A stretch of DNA of 42,960 nucleotides from an uncultured Lachnospiraceae bacterium (GTDB lineage Bacteria > Bacillota > Clostridia > Lachnospirales > Lachnospiraceae): contig CANQYH010000001.1 in assembly GCA_947628025.1 (NCBI GenBank), forward strand, positions 1 to 42,960. Direction: 5' to 3'. This document shows positions 34,670-42,960 of this stretch, piece by piece. Within the stretch, counting starts at the first letter, position 1. The number at the start of each line of letters is the position of its first letter. The translations under genes and the position numbers were made by a program. The notes beneath the pieces are model-generated. The model ran no database searches, was not told where the DNA came from, and saw only the letters and a program-made list of their open reading frames with translations.

Positions 34670-37600
34670 ATGGATTCTCAAGTTGCAAAGAAGAGAATAG
34701 GGGATGTGATCAGAGTTGATACGATTACAAGCTCGCAGGCGGATTTTCTGGCTACACATGTCCAGGTTAAGAATATTCAGCTAACGAAAAGCTATGATGG
34801 CAAAGTACTGAAAACACTTACGGAACAGGAAGCTTTTACGAAATATGTTCTCAATCCCAAAGACGAACACCAGCTCATACTTGTAGTAGGCCTTTCAGGT
34901 ACAGGAAAATCTCATCTGATCAGGTGGTTTTCGACAAAATTGGAAAGAGATCATTCTGAGAATGAGGTGGTTCTGTTTATCAGACGAAGCGACAATAGCC
35001 TGAAAGGAACGATAAAGCAGCTATTGGCCTTGGATGAAGTGGCTCATATTCCCAATAAGGAGGTGTATGAGCGGCTGATAAGAGCTACTACGGTTATTGA
35101 CGATAAGAAGCTGAAAGATTTGATTTATCAGAACTTTATTGTCGAGATCAACAATGATGAAAACGATGAAATTCTGACACGTCATAAGAAGAGACGTCTG
35201 ATCGCACTGCTTCAGAATGAATCGTTTCAAAACAGACTGTTGGAAGACGATAAGGCGATAGACAGGATATATCAGAAAGTTGCGCAGGGAAAAGGTATAG
35301 ATAACAGGGATGTGATTGCCCTGTTTGACGCTGCGGACTTTTATGTTGATGCTGAGTTTTGTGAGGACTTGATTCGGGACGAAGCAGATAAAAATGCGCG
35401 TACTATGGCTACAAGCCTTGTAGGTGATGCGGAGCTTGCCAACCAGATCGCAAGCTACATGAATACTCTTGTTAATAACGTTATTCAGACTTGTGCAGGA
35501 CTGGAACCCGGAGACTTTGAAGAGGTATTCAAAGAAATTCGTAAAGAACTTAAGCGACAAGGGAAATCGCTAACGTTGCTCATAGAGGATATTACCGCCT
35601 TTACCGGAGTTAACGTGGCATTGCTGAATGTTATTTCGCTGCCGAATACCGGTATGTATGATGATCTGTGCAGGATATCATCCATTATCGGAACGACTAC
35701 GGCATATTTTGAAGATGTGTTCCCGGCTAATTATCGGGACCGTGTTACAAACTACATGAGGATATCCGATGAAGCTTTTGGAGCCGATAATAATTCGCTT
35801 TATGAATTTGTCGGTAAATACCTAAATGCGATGTCCCTTTCTACCGCGGCACTTGATGAATGGCTTGAGTACGGCAGTCAGATAGATCAATTCCCTGTGC
35901 ATACGGATAAAGAAGGGAAAGAATGGGAGAGAGTTTCAATTGCAAAGGATAAATCGTTGAATCTATTCCCGTTTACAAGAACTTCTATAATAAAACTGTT
36001 TTCTCTGCTGCCGGAGCATCAGCAGACGCCGCGATATCTGTTGAGAGATGTTGTTGAACGAGTGGTCAGAAATTATTTATCCGCGCCGAATAAATTTCCG
36101 TGCCTTAGTATTGACAGGCTTGAAAATTATCCCTGGGAAATGAAAAACCAGATTGACCATCGAGCAAGACTCATGCAGTTTGTGAGCGGTTCCGAATTTG
36201 ACCGTATGGATCTATTCATACGTATATGGGGCGATGCTAACCTTTTGTCATACACAAGTGAAGATGGAAAGAAATATATCGGAGGCATTCCGGAAACTGC
36301 TTATAAGGAATTTGGAATGACGAGGATAGATGGTCTTGAAAGCGGGAAAGCGCCAGCTCAGTTAAGCGATGGAAGCGGAGCGTTGCCAGGCGGACTATCT
36401 TCAAGCCAGCGAGGGGCAGCCAGTGGGAGCGCAGACTTTGAAAAGCCGAAAAAGTCTGAAGTAAACCCAGAACAAGTGGCTTTTCAGCTGGGAATACAAA
36501 CCATCTATAAGTGGATACAGGGAGGAAGTCTGAATTTTGATAGTACGAAAAAAGATGCCAAGATGATGCAGCAGGCGCGTGATGAGATGAACCGATACAT
36601 ATATAATGCGATCAACTGGCAGATTGAAGGCGTGTCTGTAGACAATATATCAAAATTTACCAGCAGAGATTTTGTTGAATTTGAGAGACAGTCTAAAAAG
36701 GTTGGAAAATCTCTGCTGACACTGCCTGCGAATCAGGAAACGCAAAGCGTGCTGGAAGCGTTTGTTGCGTTCGTTACTTTGGGGGATGGAAAAACATGGA
36801 ATTTTGAGGGCGGAGCATGGCGCCAGTACCAGGTTCAGCTATGGTTTGAAAGGATCAAGCCTCAGATCATTGAAAAAGTGAAAACCTTTAACGGATTGAA
36901 TGTTGATTATCAGGTGTGCGCGATATCTGCTGAGATGATCCGTGAGATCGTCTTTGGGCAATACAAAGGAACCACGATAGAAGGAATGTCTGAGCCTTTA
37001 TTGTGGGAAACCACGTTAAAGGGGGTACCATTATCCACGGCACATTCCAAAGAGTGGGTTTCTTTGATGTCAAGCCTGCGTGAAAATGACAGGCGGATAA
37101 AAGATACTATCTTAGACTACTACAATATTGTACAGGGTACCGGCGGAAGAAATAAGTTCCTTAATCGTGCTGCGCTTTCCGCGGACTTTCGGAAAATTCG
37201 GAAGAGAAGGCTGCATATCGATGAGAGCATATTATTTGAAAGAGACCCATTTAAGCCTCGGCAGGATATAAGAGCTGTTTTCCGGGATCTTTACGGGAAA
37301 CTGGGGCGCGTGAGCGAAGCCGAGAAAACACTGGCTATTTCTAAGCTGGCAGAACTGGGCAAATTTATAGATTGTGAAGAGATAGACGAGGACGATCTAA
37401 TGGAACTCGTCGATGAGATCACCAGCTTTTATGATACAGCGAATAAATCGCAGGTGAATGTAAAATATGATATAGCTATGATCGACGCGGTAAAAAAAGA
37501 TGTCGTTCCGATTGCAAACGCAATTTCGAATGTCCAGAAGGCAGTGCTGCTTGAAGACGCTCTGGATATTCTGATGGCCTTTTCTCAGGATCCCCTGGCA

Positions 37601-37783
37601 AGAGTGGCCAGGCTGTTAGAATTACTGACAAAGGTTTCCAATGATATTGCTTATGTCGCCAGAGACGTAGAGAAAAGAAGGGGAAATCTGGCGCAGAATA
37701 CCAGTATTGGCGAGAGCCGCTATTTTCAACAGAATGCAATCATCAGCAGCGATTACGAGATAGTGAATGGATGGGAGGCATAA
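34670..37783 (+). CDS. Large P-loop ATPase (DpdH-like)
   Basis: The 1037-residue protein has Walker A GLSGTGKS (74-81) and a likely Walker B ending in the acidic pair E306-D307 (LLIEDITAF). Helical regions follow, together with a low-complexity Gly/Ser/Ala linker (about 555-590) that separates two large halves. It resembles the ATPases called DpdH and, more loosely, BREX BrxC-type ATPases in size and placement. A strong AAGGAGG supports the start. It probably powers or gates the effector complex; no nuclease motif is visible. Confidence 0.75.
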   Translation: MDSQVAKKRIGDVIRVDTITSSQADFLATHVQVKNIQLTKSYDGKVLKTLTEQEAFTKYVLNPKDEHQLILVVGLSGTGKSHLIRWFSTKLERDHSENEVVLFIRRSDNSLKGTIKQLLALDEVAHIPNKEVYERLIRATTVIDDKKLKDLIYQNFIVEINNDENDEILTRHKKRRLIALLQNESFQNRLLEDDKAIDRIYQKVAQGKGIDNRDVIALFDAADFYVDAEFCEDLIRDEADKNARTMATSLVGDAELANQIASYMNTLVNNVIQTCAGLEPGDFEEVFKEIRKELKRQGKSLTLLIEDITAFTGVNVALLNVISLPNTGMYDDLCRISSIIGTTTAYFEDVFPANYRDRVTNYMRISDEAFGADNNSLYEFVGKYLNAMSLSTAALDEWLEYGSQIDQFPVHTDKEGKEWERVSIAKDKSLNLFPFTRTSIIKLFSLLPEHQQTPRYLLRDVVERVVRNYLSAPNKFPCLSIDRLENYPWEMKNQIDHRARLMQFVSGSEFDRMDLFIRIWGDANLLSYTSEDGKKYIGGIPETAYKEFGMTRIDGLESGKAPAQLSDGSGALPGGLSSSQRGAASGSADFEKPKKSEVNPEQVAFQLGIQTIYKWIQGGSLNFDSTKKDAKMMQQARDEMNRYIYNAINWQIEGVSVDNISKFTSRDFVEFERQSKKVGKSLLTLPANQETQSVLEAFVAFVTLGDGKTWNFEGGAWRQYQVQLWFERIKPQIIEKVKTFNGLNVDYQVCAISAEMIREIVFGQYKGTTIEGMSEPLLWETTLKGVPLSTAHSKEWVSLMSSLRENDRRIKDTILDYYNIVQGTGGRNKFLNRAALSADFRKIRKRRLHIDESILFERDPFKPRQDIRAVFRDLYGKLGRVSEAEKTLAISKLAELGKFIDCEEIDEDDLMELVDEITSFYDTANKSQVNVKYDIAMIDAVKKDVVPIANAISNVQKAVLLEDALDILMAFSQDPLARVARLLELLTKVSNDIAYVARDVEKRRGNLAQNTSIGESRYFQQNAIISSDYEIVNGWEA

Positions 37784-37785
37784 GT

Positions 37786-38448
37786 GTGCTGTTAGACGAT
37801 ATTCAAAAAAGTATAGCTGATATGAAAGAGATACAGCAGCTGGAACAGGCTGCAAAAGATTCTCAGATGCAGGATAAAGCAGACAAATTGTATTCATCTG
37901 TAGTTTATGAAAATCATAAAGTTATCATCTGCCTGGACGAAGCGCGCAAGTATCTGCAGTTTGCGCCGTCTGATGCGCTGATAGAACAGATAGAGAATTT
38001 GTTTGCCATTTTTCCAGATTGTATTAGCACTGGGCTTGTGCAGGAGCACAAGGCAAAGATTCTGTCTTCAACTATTAAAGCGCTGAAAGATTCCATAAAT
38101 GAAGAATGGAAAGCTTTTTATGAAAGAATAACCGGCAAAAGGATCCGAAAATTAACTGTAGTACAAAGTATAACTCCGGATAAGACTAAGACAAAGTATG
38201 CTATTGCGAAGATTAAAAGTGGCTCTATCCTCAATTATGATGACAACGGAAATCTGAGATTATTTGCGGACGGTATAAAAGAGGCAGATGCTATTTTGGA
38301 AAGTCTTGAACTTACAGATGAGATTCTTGGATTTCTGGATAAGGTGTTCGAAAGAAAAGCAACCATTTTGGATCTTACGGAAGCGGTTGGGGACTGGATT
38401 TACGATGAGGGTTTGATGACGAAATTTTATGTCAGATTTGAAATCTGA
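37786..38448 (+). CDS. Terminal protein of the defence operon, function unknown
   Basis: The GTG at 37786 has GGAGG (37774-37778) at ideal spacing and lies two bases after the upstream stop, so I prefer it to the ATG at 37771. That gives about 220 residues; the longer form has 225. The N-terminal half is helical and charged (coiled-coil-like, 1-100). The C-terminal half has a beta-rich segment and short helices. No motif is recognised. Its position after the DpdH-like ATPase suggests a small accessory subunit. Confidence 0.65.
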   Translation: MLLDDIQKSIADMKEIQQLEQAAKDSQMQDKADKLYSSVVYENHKVIICLDEARKYLQFAPSDALIEQIENLFAIFPDCISTGLVQEHKAKILSSTIKALKDSINEEWKAFYERITGKRIRKLTVVQSITPDKTKTKYAIAKIKSGSILNYDDNGNLRLFADGIKEADAILESLELTDEILGFLDKVFERKATILDLTEAVGDWIYDEGLMTKFYVRFEI

Positions 38449-38463
38449 GTTTAATCCGTATGG

Positions 38464-38573
38464 AATGTTCAGCGTACCATTGATAAATTAATTGAAATGC
38501 GTCTGACCGCTGTGGCAGATTTTTACGCATCCAGATCGATGCCCCGGCAATGAAAGAGGTTCCTTTTGAAGAC
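38464..38573 (+). pseudogene. istB fragment of an IS21-family element
   Basis: In one frame the translation reads TIDKLIEMRLTAVAD. After a one-base loss in the T-run at 38521-38524 it continues in another frame as RIQIDAPAMKEVPFED. Together these match the start of IstB, the ATPase helper of IS21 transposition, which usually begins with TIDKLIEMRLTAMADAF. The similarity ends at about 38573, where the sequence switches to the minus-strand CPBP gene. Only about 36 codons remain, with no istA and no visible terminal repeat. Confidence 0.75.
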
Positions 38574-38918
38574 AGCTTTGCCATAGGTTACGGATAATCC
38601 GCTAAGCAGGAAACCGCGCATTAAAATTTCTTCCATGACCGGCGCGAGGATACAAACCTGAATGAAGCTAAGTACCGGCGCTTCCCTTAAGTGCCCGAGG
38701 GTCTCCTGATAGCGATCCTCGCTCCCCGGAAGCGTACCCTCAAAAACAGGATCTAAGAATTTATCCAGAAGAAAGTACATCGCCGCCGCACAGCCGATTG
38801 CCCCAAATATTCCCCCAAGGGAAAATCCATTGACAAGGTCAATTTGAAAATGAAATCTTGATTTTAACAGACATAGAAAGCCGCCCATGCAGAGAGCAAT
38901 GGGAAAAACATTCAGCAT
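38523..38918 (-). pseudogene. CPBP-family membrane protease, C-terminus truncated by the IS21 remnant
   Basis: From the ATG at 38918 (overlapping the upstream stop as ATGCTGA) the frame encodes membrane helices and the first CPBP motif EEILMRG, followed by SGLSVTYGKAV. After the codon at 38571-38573 the last 16 codons are antisense istB sequence. The later CPBP motifs with the essential histidines are missing, so the protein should be inactive. Intact relatives run about 100 residues further. Confidence 0.7.
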
Positions 38919-39229
38919 AAAACAGCAAACCCGATGACCAGTATGACCGACAGCGCAATGCGTATGATGTGATGCTGTATGTGAAATTGTTTGCTTTTTA
39001 TTCCATTCATGATCGCTGCGGCGCAAATGGCCGTACACCCAAGAAACGCAATGATGAAATCAAATGGTTGTCCGGCTATATTACAAACCACGGCGGCGAT
39101 CAACAGCAGGGAGCCGGTGATCATAATCAAAGCCGAAAGTGACTTCTTTTCACTTTTTATTTGGCTGACAGCCACTATCAACGACAGGCCGCCAAAAAGA
39201 GCACTTACAATACAGAGAATTACTTGCAT
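38912..39229 (-). CDS. Small membrane protein, four predicted helices
   Basis: The 105-residue, strongly hydrophobic protein has about four membrane segments (about 2-20, 32-50, 56-75 and 85-104). GGGAGGT lies five bases before the ATG on the minus strand. Its stop overlaps the start of the CPBP gene by the ATGCTGA arrangement, so the two were co-translated. I recognise no family; function is unknown. Confidence 0.7.
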   Translation of the reverse strand: MQVILCIVSALFGGLSLIVAVSQIKSEKKSLSALIMITGSLLLIAAVVCNIAGQPFDFIIAFLGCTAICAAAIMNGIKSKQFHIQHHIIRIALSVILVIGFAVLC

Positions 39230-39394
39230 TTTTACCTCCCGACTCCCGTTTGCCGATCCAAATAATCGTAAACGACAGGCTTCATCATTCTATACGGTTT
39301 GAAAACCTGACGATATTATATTCTATTTAAGGGACAGAATCAATATCTGCCGGTCAGTTTGCGGCGCATTTTACAAGCTCATGGCGCATAAACG

Positions 39395-40375
39395 CTAATC
39401 CTGTTGCCGGTCAATGAACAGATTGCAGAGGCACATCACGACGCCAAATAATATTCCGGCGATCGGCCAGACGACCCATGTGGTCTGCCAGGCGTTCGTC
39501 AGGAAACTCCATCCGAGATATATGGCGGTCGCGCTCAGCCAGTAGATCGTTCCGACATTTTCCTTGAGGCGGATCGTTTTTTGTTCTCGAAGCGCGTAGT
39601 CGCCCTCTTTCAGAAGCTTCTGCATACTTGACCAGCGAACGCCGGCTATGATAAAAAGCGCCGCTCCAGTGCCCGCCAGGAGTATGGTGACAGCCAGCAT
39701 GACGACGGTAAAAAATTCTTTCCCCGTAAAGCTGCCGGTGAAAAGCGGGATAGGAGCGAGAATGCACAGGCAAGTGGCTATGATATTGCATTTTACATAG
39801 GTGGTCCTGTACGCTTTCTGTCTTTCTTTCACCATTCCGTCCACGCCGTATTCCGTTTCAAACGGTTCCTTGTCGATGAACTCGAACGGCGCGCTTTTAA
39901 AACCGCAGAAAATGAAGAGGGCCACCGCAGGCGCGATGAGGATCAGCAGTATGACCAGCCCGATCCCCGCAGCTAAAGTTTCGGAAACAGGGGGATTGGG
40001 CAATTCCGTTGCAGCGCCTAAAAGGAGAAGTGGGATCACGGCGACGATACACAAAAAGGTAGCCGCGGCAATGCGATGGGCCGCCCATCTTCTCAACTCC
40101 AGAAATTCGTTTGCCTGTGCAAGAGAGAGCCGTTTTACCGGCACATGGTCTGTGTCGTCTGCAAATTCCTCGTCTTCGATCTCGTCTTTGAGGAGATAAT
40201 CGGTCGTGACCCCGAAGAGTTTGCTGAGCATCAGTATTTTTTCAAGGTCGGGTACGGTTTGCGCGCCTTCCCATTTGGAAACCGCCTGTCTTGATACCTG
40301 CATTTTCTCTGCAAGTTCTTCCTGTGACCAGCCGTTCTTTTTTCTTAAATTCGTTATCTTGTCCGCTAAGATCAT
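39395..40375 (-). CDS. XRE-family regulator with C-terminal membrane region
   Basis: The 326-residue protein has an N-terminal helix-turn-helix (residues 1-65, WSQEELAEKMQVSRQAVSKWE, then 'FGVTTDYLL'). A short acidic linker and five to six membrane helices follow (about 100-122, 132-155, 195-215, 220-245, 280-315). Such membrane-anchored XRE regulators are common in Clostridia and often respond to envelope stress or antimicrobials, but the signal here is unknown. GGAGG precedes the start on the minus strand. It is divergent from the BlaI/M56 pair. Confidence 0.88.
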   Translation of the reverse strand: MILADKITNLRKKNGWSQEELAEKMQVSRQAVSKWEGAQTVPDLEKILMLSKLFGVTTDYLLKDEIEDEEFADDTDHVPVKRLSLAQANEFLELRRWAAHRIAAATFLCIVAVIPLLLLGAATELPNPPVSETLAAGIGLVILLILIAPAVALFIFCGFKSAPFEFIDKEPFETEYGVDGMVKERQKAYRTTYVKCNIIATCLCILAPIPLFTGSFTGKEFFTVVMLAVTILLAGTGAALFIIAGVRWSSMQKLLKEGDYALREQKTIRLKENVGTIYWLSATAIYLGWSFLTNAWQTTWVVWPIAGILFGVVMCLCNLFIDRQQD

Positions 40376-40574
40376 GTTTCTTTCCTCCGCCTGGGTTTGT
40401 CGGCGGTCTTTTATGCCGTCCGCAATGAAAATTATAGCTCATTTTGCGGTTGCATGCTACCGAACGATGACTGGAAATTTGTCAACCGGGGGGTGCGGAG
40501 CCTTGTTTTTATCAGTAGTGCCGGGAGCGCCGCCGGTCATTCGGTTATTTTACATAATTTTTCTGAAAATACGG

Positions 40575-40629
40575 TTGACACGGGAAGTCTAATATGTTAG
40601 ACTCATAATAAGTTTAACGCGTTAGACTT
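40575..40629 (+). promoter_or_regulatory. Promoter with two BlaI-type palindromic operators
   Basis: TTGACA (40575-40580) is followed after 17 bases by TAGACT (40598-40603), a weak -10. A perfect palindrome AGTCTAA-N4-TTAGACT (40586-40603) lies across the spacer and -10. A near-copy AAGTTTAA-N4-TTAGACTT (40610-40629) lies just downstream. The shared half-site TTAGACT and the following BlaI-type gene make autorepression likely. The rest of the gap back to the XRE gene at 40376 holds no gene I can support. Confidence 0.7.
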
Positions 40630-40775
40630 AAATGACAGGCGGCCGCGATCATGAAACCGGTGCGGACCGGCCGCGTGTCAATGTTATCCAGAGGGAAGCG
40701 GCGGAAGCATTTGTCACGGTTCGCCGGAACCGGAGATCAGGCCGCTGCGAATTTATGAGTACAGGAGGAGATACC

Positions 40776-41126
40776 ATGGATACGCCGAAAGTATTTGAAA
40801 GCGAGTACCGTTTTTGTCTGATCTTGTGGAAACACGAGCCCATCAACAGCACAAAGCTGGCCGGGATCTGCAAGGAGGAACTGGGATGGAGCAGGACGAC
40901 CACGTTTACGGTGATCCGGCGGCTTTCGGACCGGGGCGTGGTCAAAAATGAAAATGCGACGGTCACGTCTTTGATCAGTAAAGAGGACGTTCAGGTCGCG
41001 CAGATGGACGAGATGATGGAAAAAGTTTTTGAAGGGTCGCTGCCGGCTTTTGTAGCGGCGTTTGCCCGGCGGCAGGAATTGTCCGAGGAAGAAGTGAAAG
41101 AGATTCTCCGAATCATTGAGAAATGA
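40776..41126 (+). CDS. BlaI/MecI/CopY-family repressor
   Basis: The 116-residue winged-helix repressor is predicted to bind the two palindromes upstream and to be inactivated through the adjacent M56 sensor. Residues 8-75 form the DNA-binding domain (FCLILWKHEPINSTKLA, 'WSRTTTFTVIRRL'), and the C-terminal helix region 'LSEEEVKEILRIIE' would dimerise. AGGAGG precedes the ATG at 40776; an open-frame extension to 40632 covers leader sequence and is unlikely to be translated. Confidence 0.92.
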   Translation: MDTPKVFESEYRFCLILWKHEPINSTKLAGICKEELGWSRTTTFTVIRRLSDRGVVKNENATVTSLISKEDVQVAQMDEMMEKVFEGSLPAFVAAFARRQELSEEEVKEILRIIEK

Positions 41127-41223
41127 AGAAGCTGCCGCTGTTGTAAGCAGCCGGAGAGGCACGGTAAAATTTTGCATGATCGGAGGAAGATATTTTGCTT
41201 GGTGAAAGTGCAGGGGGATATTT

Positions 41224-42960
41224 ATGGAAGCTATATTTTTTAAATTAGTCAATCTTAGTTTTACTGCAAGCTGGCTGGTGTTGGCGGTAGTTGCGCTGCG
41301 TTTGGTTTTTCGGAAAGCGCCGAGGTGGATCTTCTGCTTTTTGTGGGGACTGGTGGCGCTGAGGCTGGTCTGTCCGGTATCCGTGGAGAGCCGGTGGAGC
41401 CTGGTTCCCAGCGCAGAACCGCTGCCGCGGAATATGATCTATACGGAAGCGCCCGCGATCCAAAGCAGCGTGAACGCGGCCGAACGCATGGCCGATCCGG
41501 CCCTGGCGGATTCGCTGGTTTCTGCGCCCGGGGCGAGCGTGAATCCGGCGCAGGTCTGGCCGTTCTTCCTGTCCAGGATATGGGCGGCGGGAGCGGCGGC
41601 CATGCTGATCTACGCATTTGTAAGTTTTCTGCTTCTCAGGCACCGCGTGGCGACGGCGACGCTGCTGCGGGGTAATATCCGGCAGAGCGAGCATGTGGAT
41701 TCGCCGTTTGTGCTGGGGATTTTCCGGCCGGTGATCTATTTGCCGTACGACCTGGCGGACGCGGACCGGGAATATGCGATCGCTCATGAGCAGGCTCACA
41801 TCCGCCGGAAAGATCACTGGTGGAAGCCAGCCGGGTTCGCGCTGTTGTCCGTATACTGGTTCAATCCTTTGCTGTGGGTCGCGTACGTGCTGCTGTGCAG
41901 GGACATCGAGGCTGCCTGCGATGAAAAGGTGATCTGCGGGATGGAAGCGGAGGGCCGCCGGGCATATTCGGCAGCGCTGCTCCACTGCAGCGTCCGCCGC
42001 CGGGCCATCACCGCGTGCCCGCTGGCGTTTGGGGAAACGGGAGTAAAGGGGCGTATTAAGAACGTGATGAATTACAAAAAGCCGGCGTTCTGGGTCGTAG
42101 TGCTGGCGCTGGCGGCGGCCGGGATCGCGGCGGTCTGCCTGCTGACAGTGCCGGAGCGGGATACTTTTGAACTCCGGATCGATGTTCCGGCGGGCAGTCA
42201 GAAGACGTACGTGTATGCGGCCGAGGAGATCTCTCCGACCCGGTCCAAGATCGTCGTCACGTCCGGAGAAAATCTGGGCGACACGGAGGTGGTCCTGGAA
42301 CCGGTGGAAGCGGCGCAGGGAAATGGCCGCGCGCCTGTCTATCTGACACCCGGAATGTCCGCGGAGCTGGAGGCAGAACAGGGCGGATGGTACCGGCTCG
42401 GCGTAAACGTGCAGAATCCGACCGGGGAAGACAAAGTGGTGACGCTCAAAGTCAGACATGTAGAGGTTCGTATCGCATCACAGAAGACCGCGCTGGCGGC
42501 ATCTGAGTGGTTCGATTATCTTGGCTCATATCCGGATGTGGAGACAGCCATTACGACGGAGCTGCCGGAGTTCCCCGGCATGACGTTCCGCTATGACGGG
42601 GGCGAGATCGTTGCCGAGAGAGAAAATGAAGTGCCGCTGCTGCTGGCGAAAGGAATGCCCATCTGGAACGCCTATTTCTGCGACATAAACGGCGACGGCG
42701 CGCCGGAGCTCTGCACCACGGTCAGCTTCGGTTCCGGGATCATCGACAACCATATCGTCTGCATGGATATTAAGAACGGGCCGGATTATACGTTATGGGC
42801 CCGGGGCGCTTATGATTATACGCTGCGCCTGAATGAGAACGGTCAGCTCTGGGCGGATCAGCGGGCGTATAACAGCGATACGCTGATCGCCACAGGTCCT
42901 CTGACGTTCGAGGACGGCGTTCTGCGGATCGGCGGCGGGCAGGGGGCGGCTTCCCTGACG
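41224..42960 (+). CDS. BlaR1/M56-family sensor peptidase, 3' end outside window
   Basis: The frame stays open from the ATG at 41224 (AGGGGG upstream) to the window end, 579 codons. N-terminal membrane helices (about 8-30, 35-50, 120-142) flank the M56 zinc-metalloprotease motif HEQAH at 188-192, followed by WFNPLLW and 'EAACDEKV'. Another membrane helix lies at about 285-303. The extracellular part has a Ca-loop-like 'DINGDGAPELC' near residue 490 and 'FGSGIIDN'. In BlaR1-type systems the sensor cleaves or triggers cleavage of the BlaI repressor. The ligand here is unknown; the tail is not a penicillin-binding domain as far as visible. Confidence 0.88.
   Translation, partial: MEAIFFKLVNLSFTASWLVLAVVALRLVFRKAPRWIFCFLWGLVALRLVCPVSVESRWSLVPSAEPLPRNMIYTEAPAIQSSVNAAERMADPALADSLVSAPGASVNPAQVWPFFLSRIWAAGAAAMLIYAFVSFLLLRHRVATATLLRGNIRQSEHVDSPFVLGIFRPVIYLPYDLADADREYAIAHEQAHIRRKDHWWKPAGFALLSVYWFNPLLWVAYVLLCRDIEAACDEKVICGMEAEGRRAYSAALLHCSVRRRAITACPLAFGETGVKGRIKNVMNYKKPAFWVVVLALAAAGIAAVCLLTVPERDTFELRIDVPAGSQKTYVYAAEEISPTRSKIVVTSGENLGDTEVVLEPVEAAQGNGRAPVYLTPGMSAELEAEQGGWYRLGVNVQNPTGEDKVVTLKVRHVEVRIASQKTALAASEWFDYLGSYPDVETAITTELPEFPGMTFRYDGGEIVAERENEVPLLLAKGMPIWNAYFCDINGDGAPELCTTVSFGSGIIDNHIVCMDIKNGPDYTLWARGAYDYTLRLNENGQLWADQRAYNSDTLIATGPLTFEDGVLRIGGGQGAASLT

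Noticed and set aside
40632..40775. 48-codon N-terminal extension of the BlaI-type repressor
   Set aside because: It overlaps the leader just after the operators, lacks family similarity, and AGGAGG supports the ATG at 40776.
41245..42459. A 404-codon minus-strand open frame opposite the M56 gene
   Set aside because: It is Arg/Pro/His-rich without domains and lies antisense to the HEQAH metalloprotease frame; a GC-bias shadow.

Overview
The window looks like a chromosomal segment of a Gram-positive anaerobe of the Clostridia, most likely a Lachnospiraceae relative. This is inferred from gene families, not from a search: a DnaD plus DnaI-type helicase-loader pair, a QueT transporter behind a preQ1 riboswitch, a YhaM-type nuclease, MutS2, choline-binding-type repeats, and a BlaI/M56 pair with a lipoprotein-like sensor tail. 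The flanking genes are GC-rich with strong GC at third codon positions. The stretch from about 16.27 kb to 38.45 kb is visibly AT-richer, which points to horizontally acquired DNA.

Left core (1-16.1 kb). The end of a cell-wall-binding repeat protein is followed by queT, murC, and a dnaD-like/dnaI-like operon preceded by a dense cluster of DnaA-box 9-mers. Next come prs, then on the minus strand mutS2, an OmpR-type regulator and its histidine kinase. On the plus strand follow an HtrA-like protein that has lost all three catalytic residues, a YhaM-type HD/OB nuclease, and an RlmD/TrmA-type rRNA methyltransferase.

Defence island (16.27-38.45 kb). It begins after a truncated phosphotransferase remnant and ends against an IS21 istB remnant that has cut the end off a CPBP membrane protease gene. 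Inside is one long co-directional array of tightly spaced or overlapping genes. It starts with a frame-broken XRE regulator, followed by dndC, dndD, dndE and dndA (DNA phosphorothioation, without dndB) and a possible 62-residue ORF. Then comes a two-gene AddAB-like helicase/nuclease pair, in which the A subunit carries an N-terminal NERD nuclease and the B subunit keeps the iron-sulfur cysteines without an obvious nuclease motif. The array closes with a SNF2 helicase, a RecQ-like helicase, a 268-residue protein, a 1037-residue P-loop ATPase and a roughly 220-residue terminal protein. The SNF2-RecQ-small-ATPase block resembles the DpdE-F-G-H set known from 7-deazaguanine DNA modification clusters, but here it sits behind phosphorothioation genes. 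No DndFGH restriction genes are visible. My reading is that DndCDEA marks self DNA with sulfur and the downstream helicase/ATPase block attacks or blocks unmarked DNA. This is comparable in layout to the archaeal DndCDEA-PbeABCD system, with an added AddAB-like module.

Right core (38.45-42.96 kb). It holds the truncated CPBP gene and a small membrane protein, an XRE regulator with membrane helices, two palindromic operators, a BlaI-type repressor, and a BlaR1/M56-type sensor peptidase that runs off the window.
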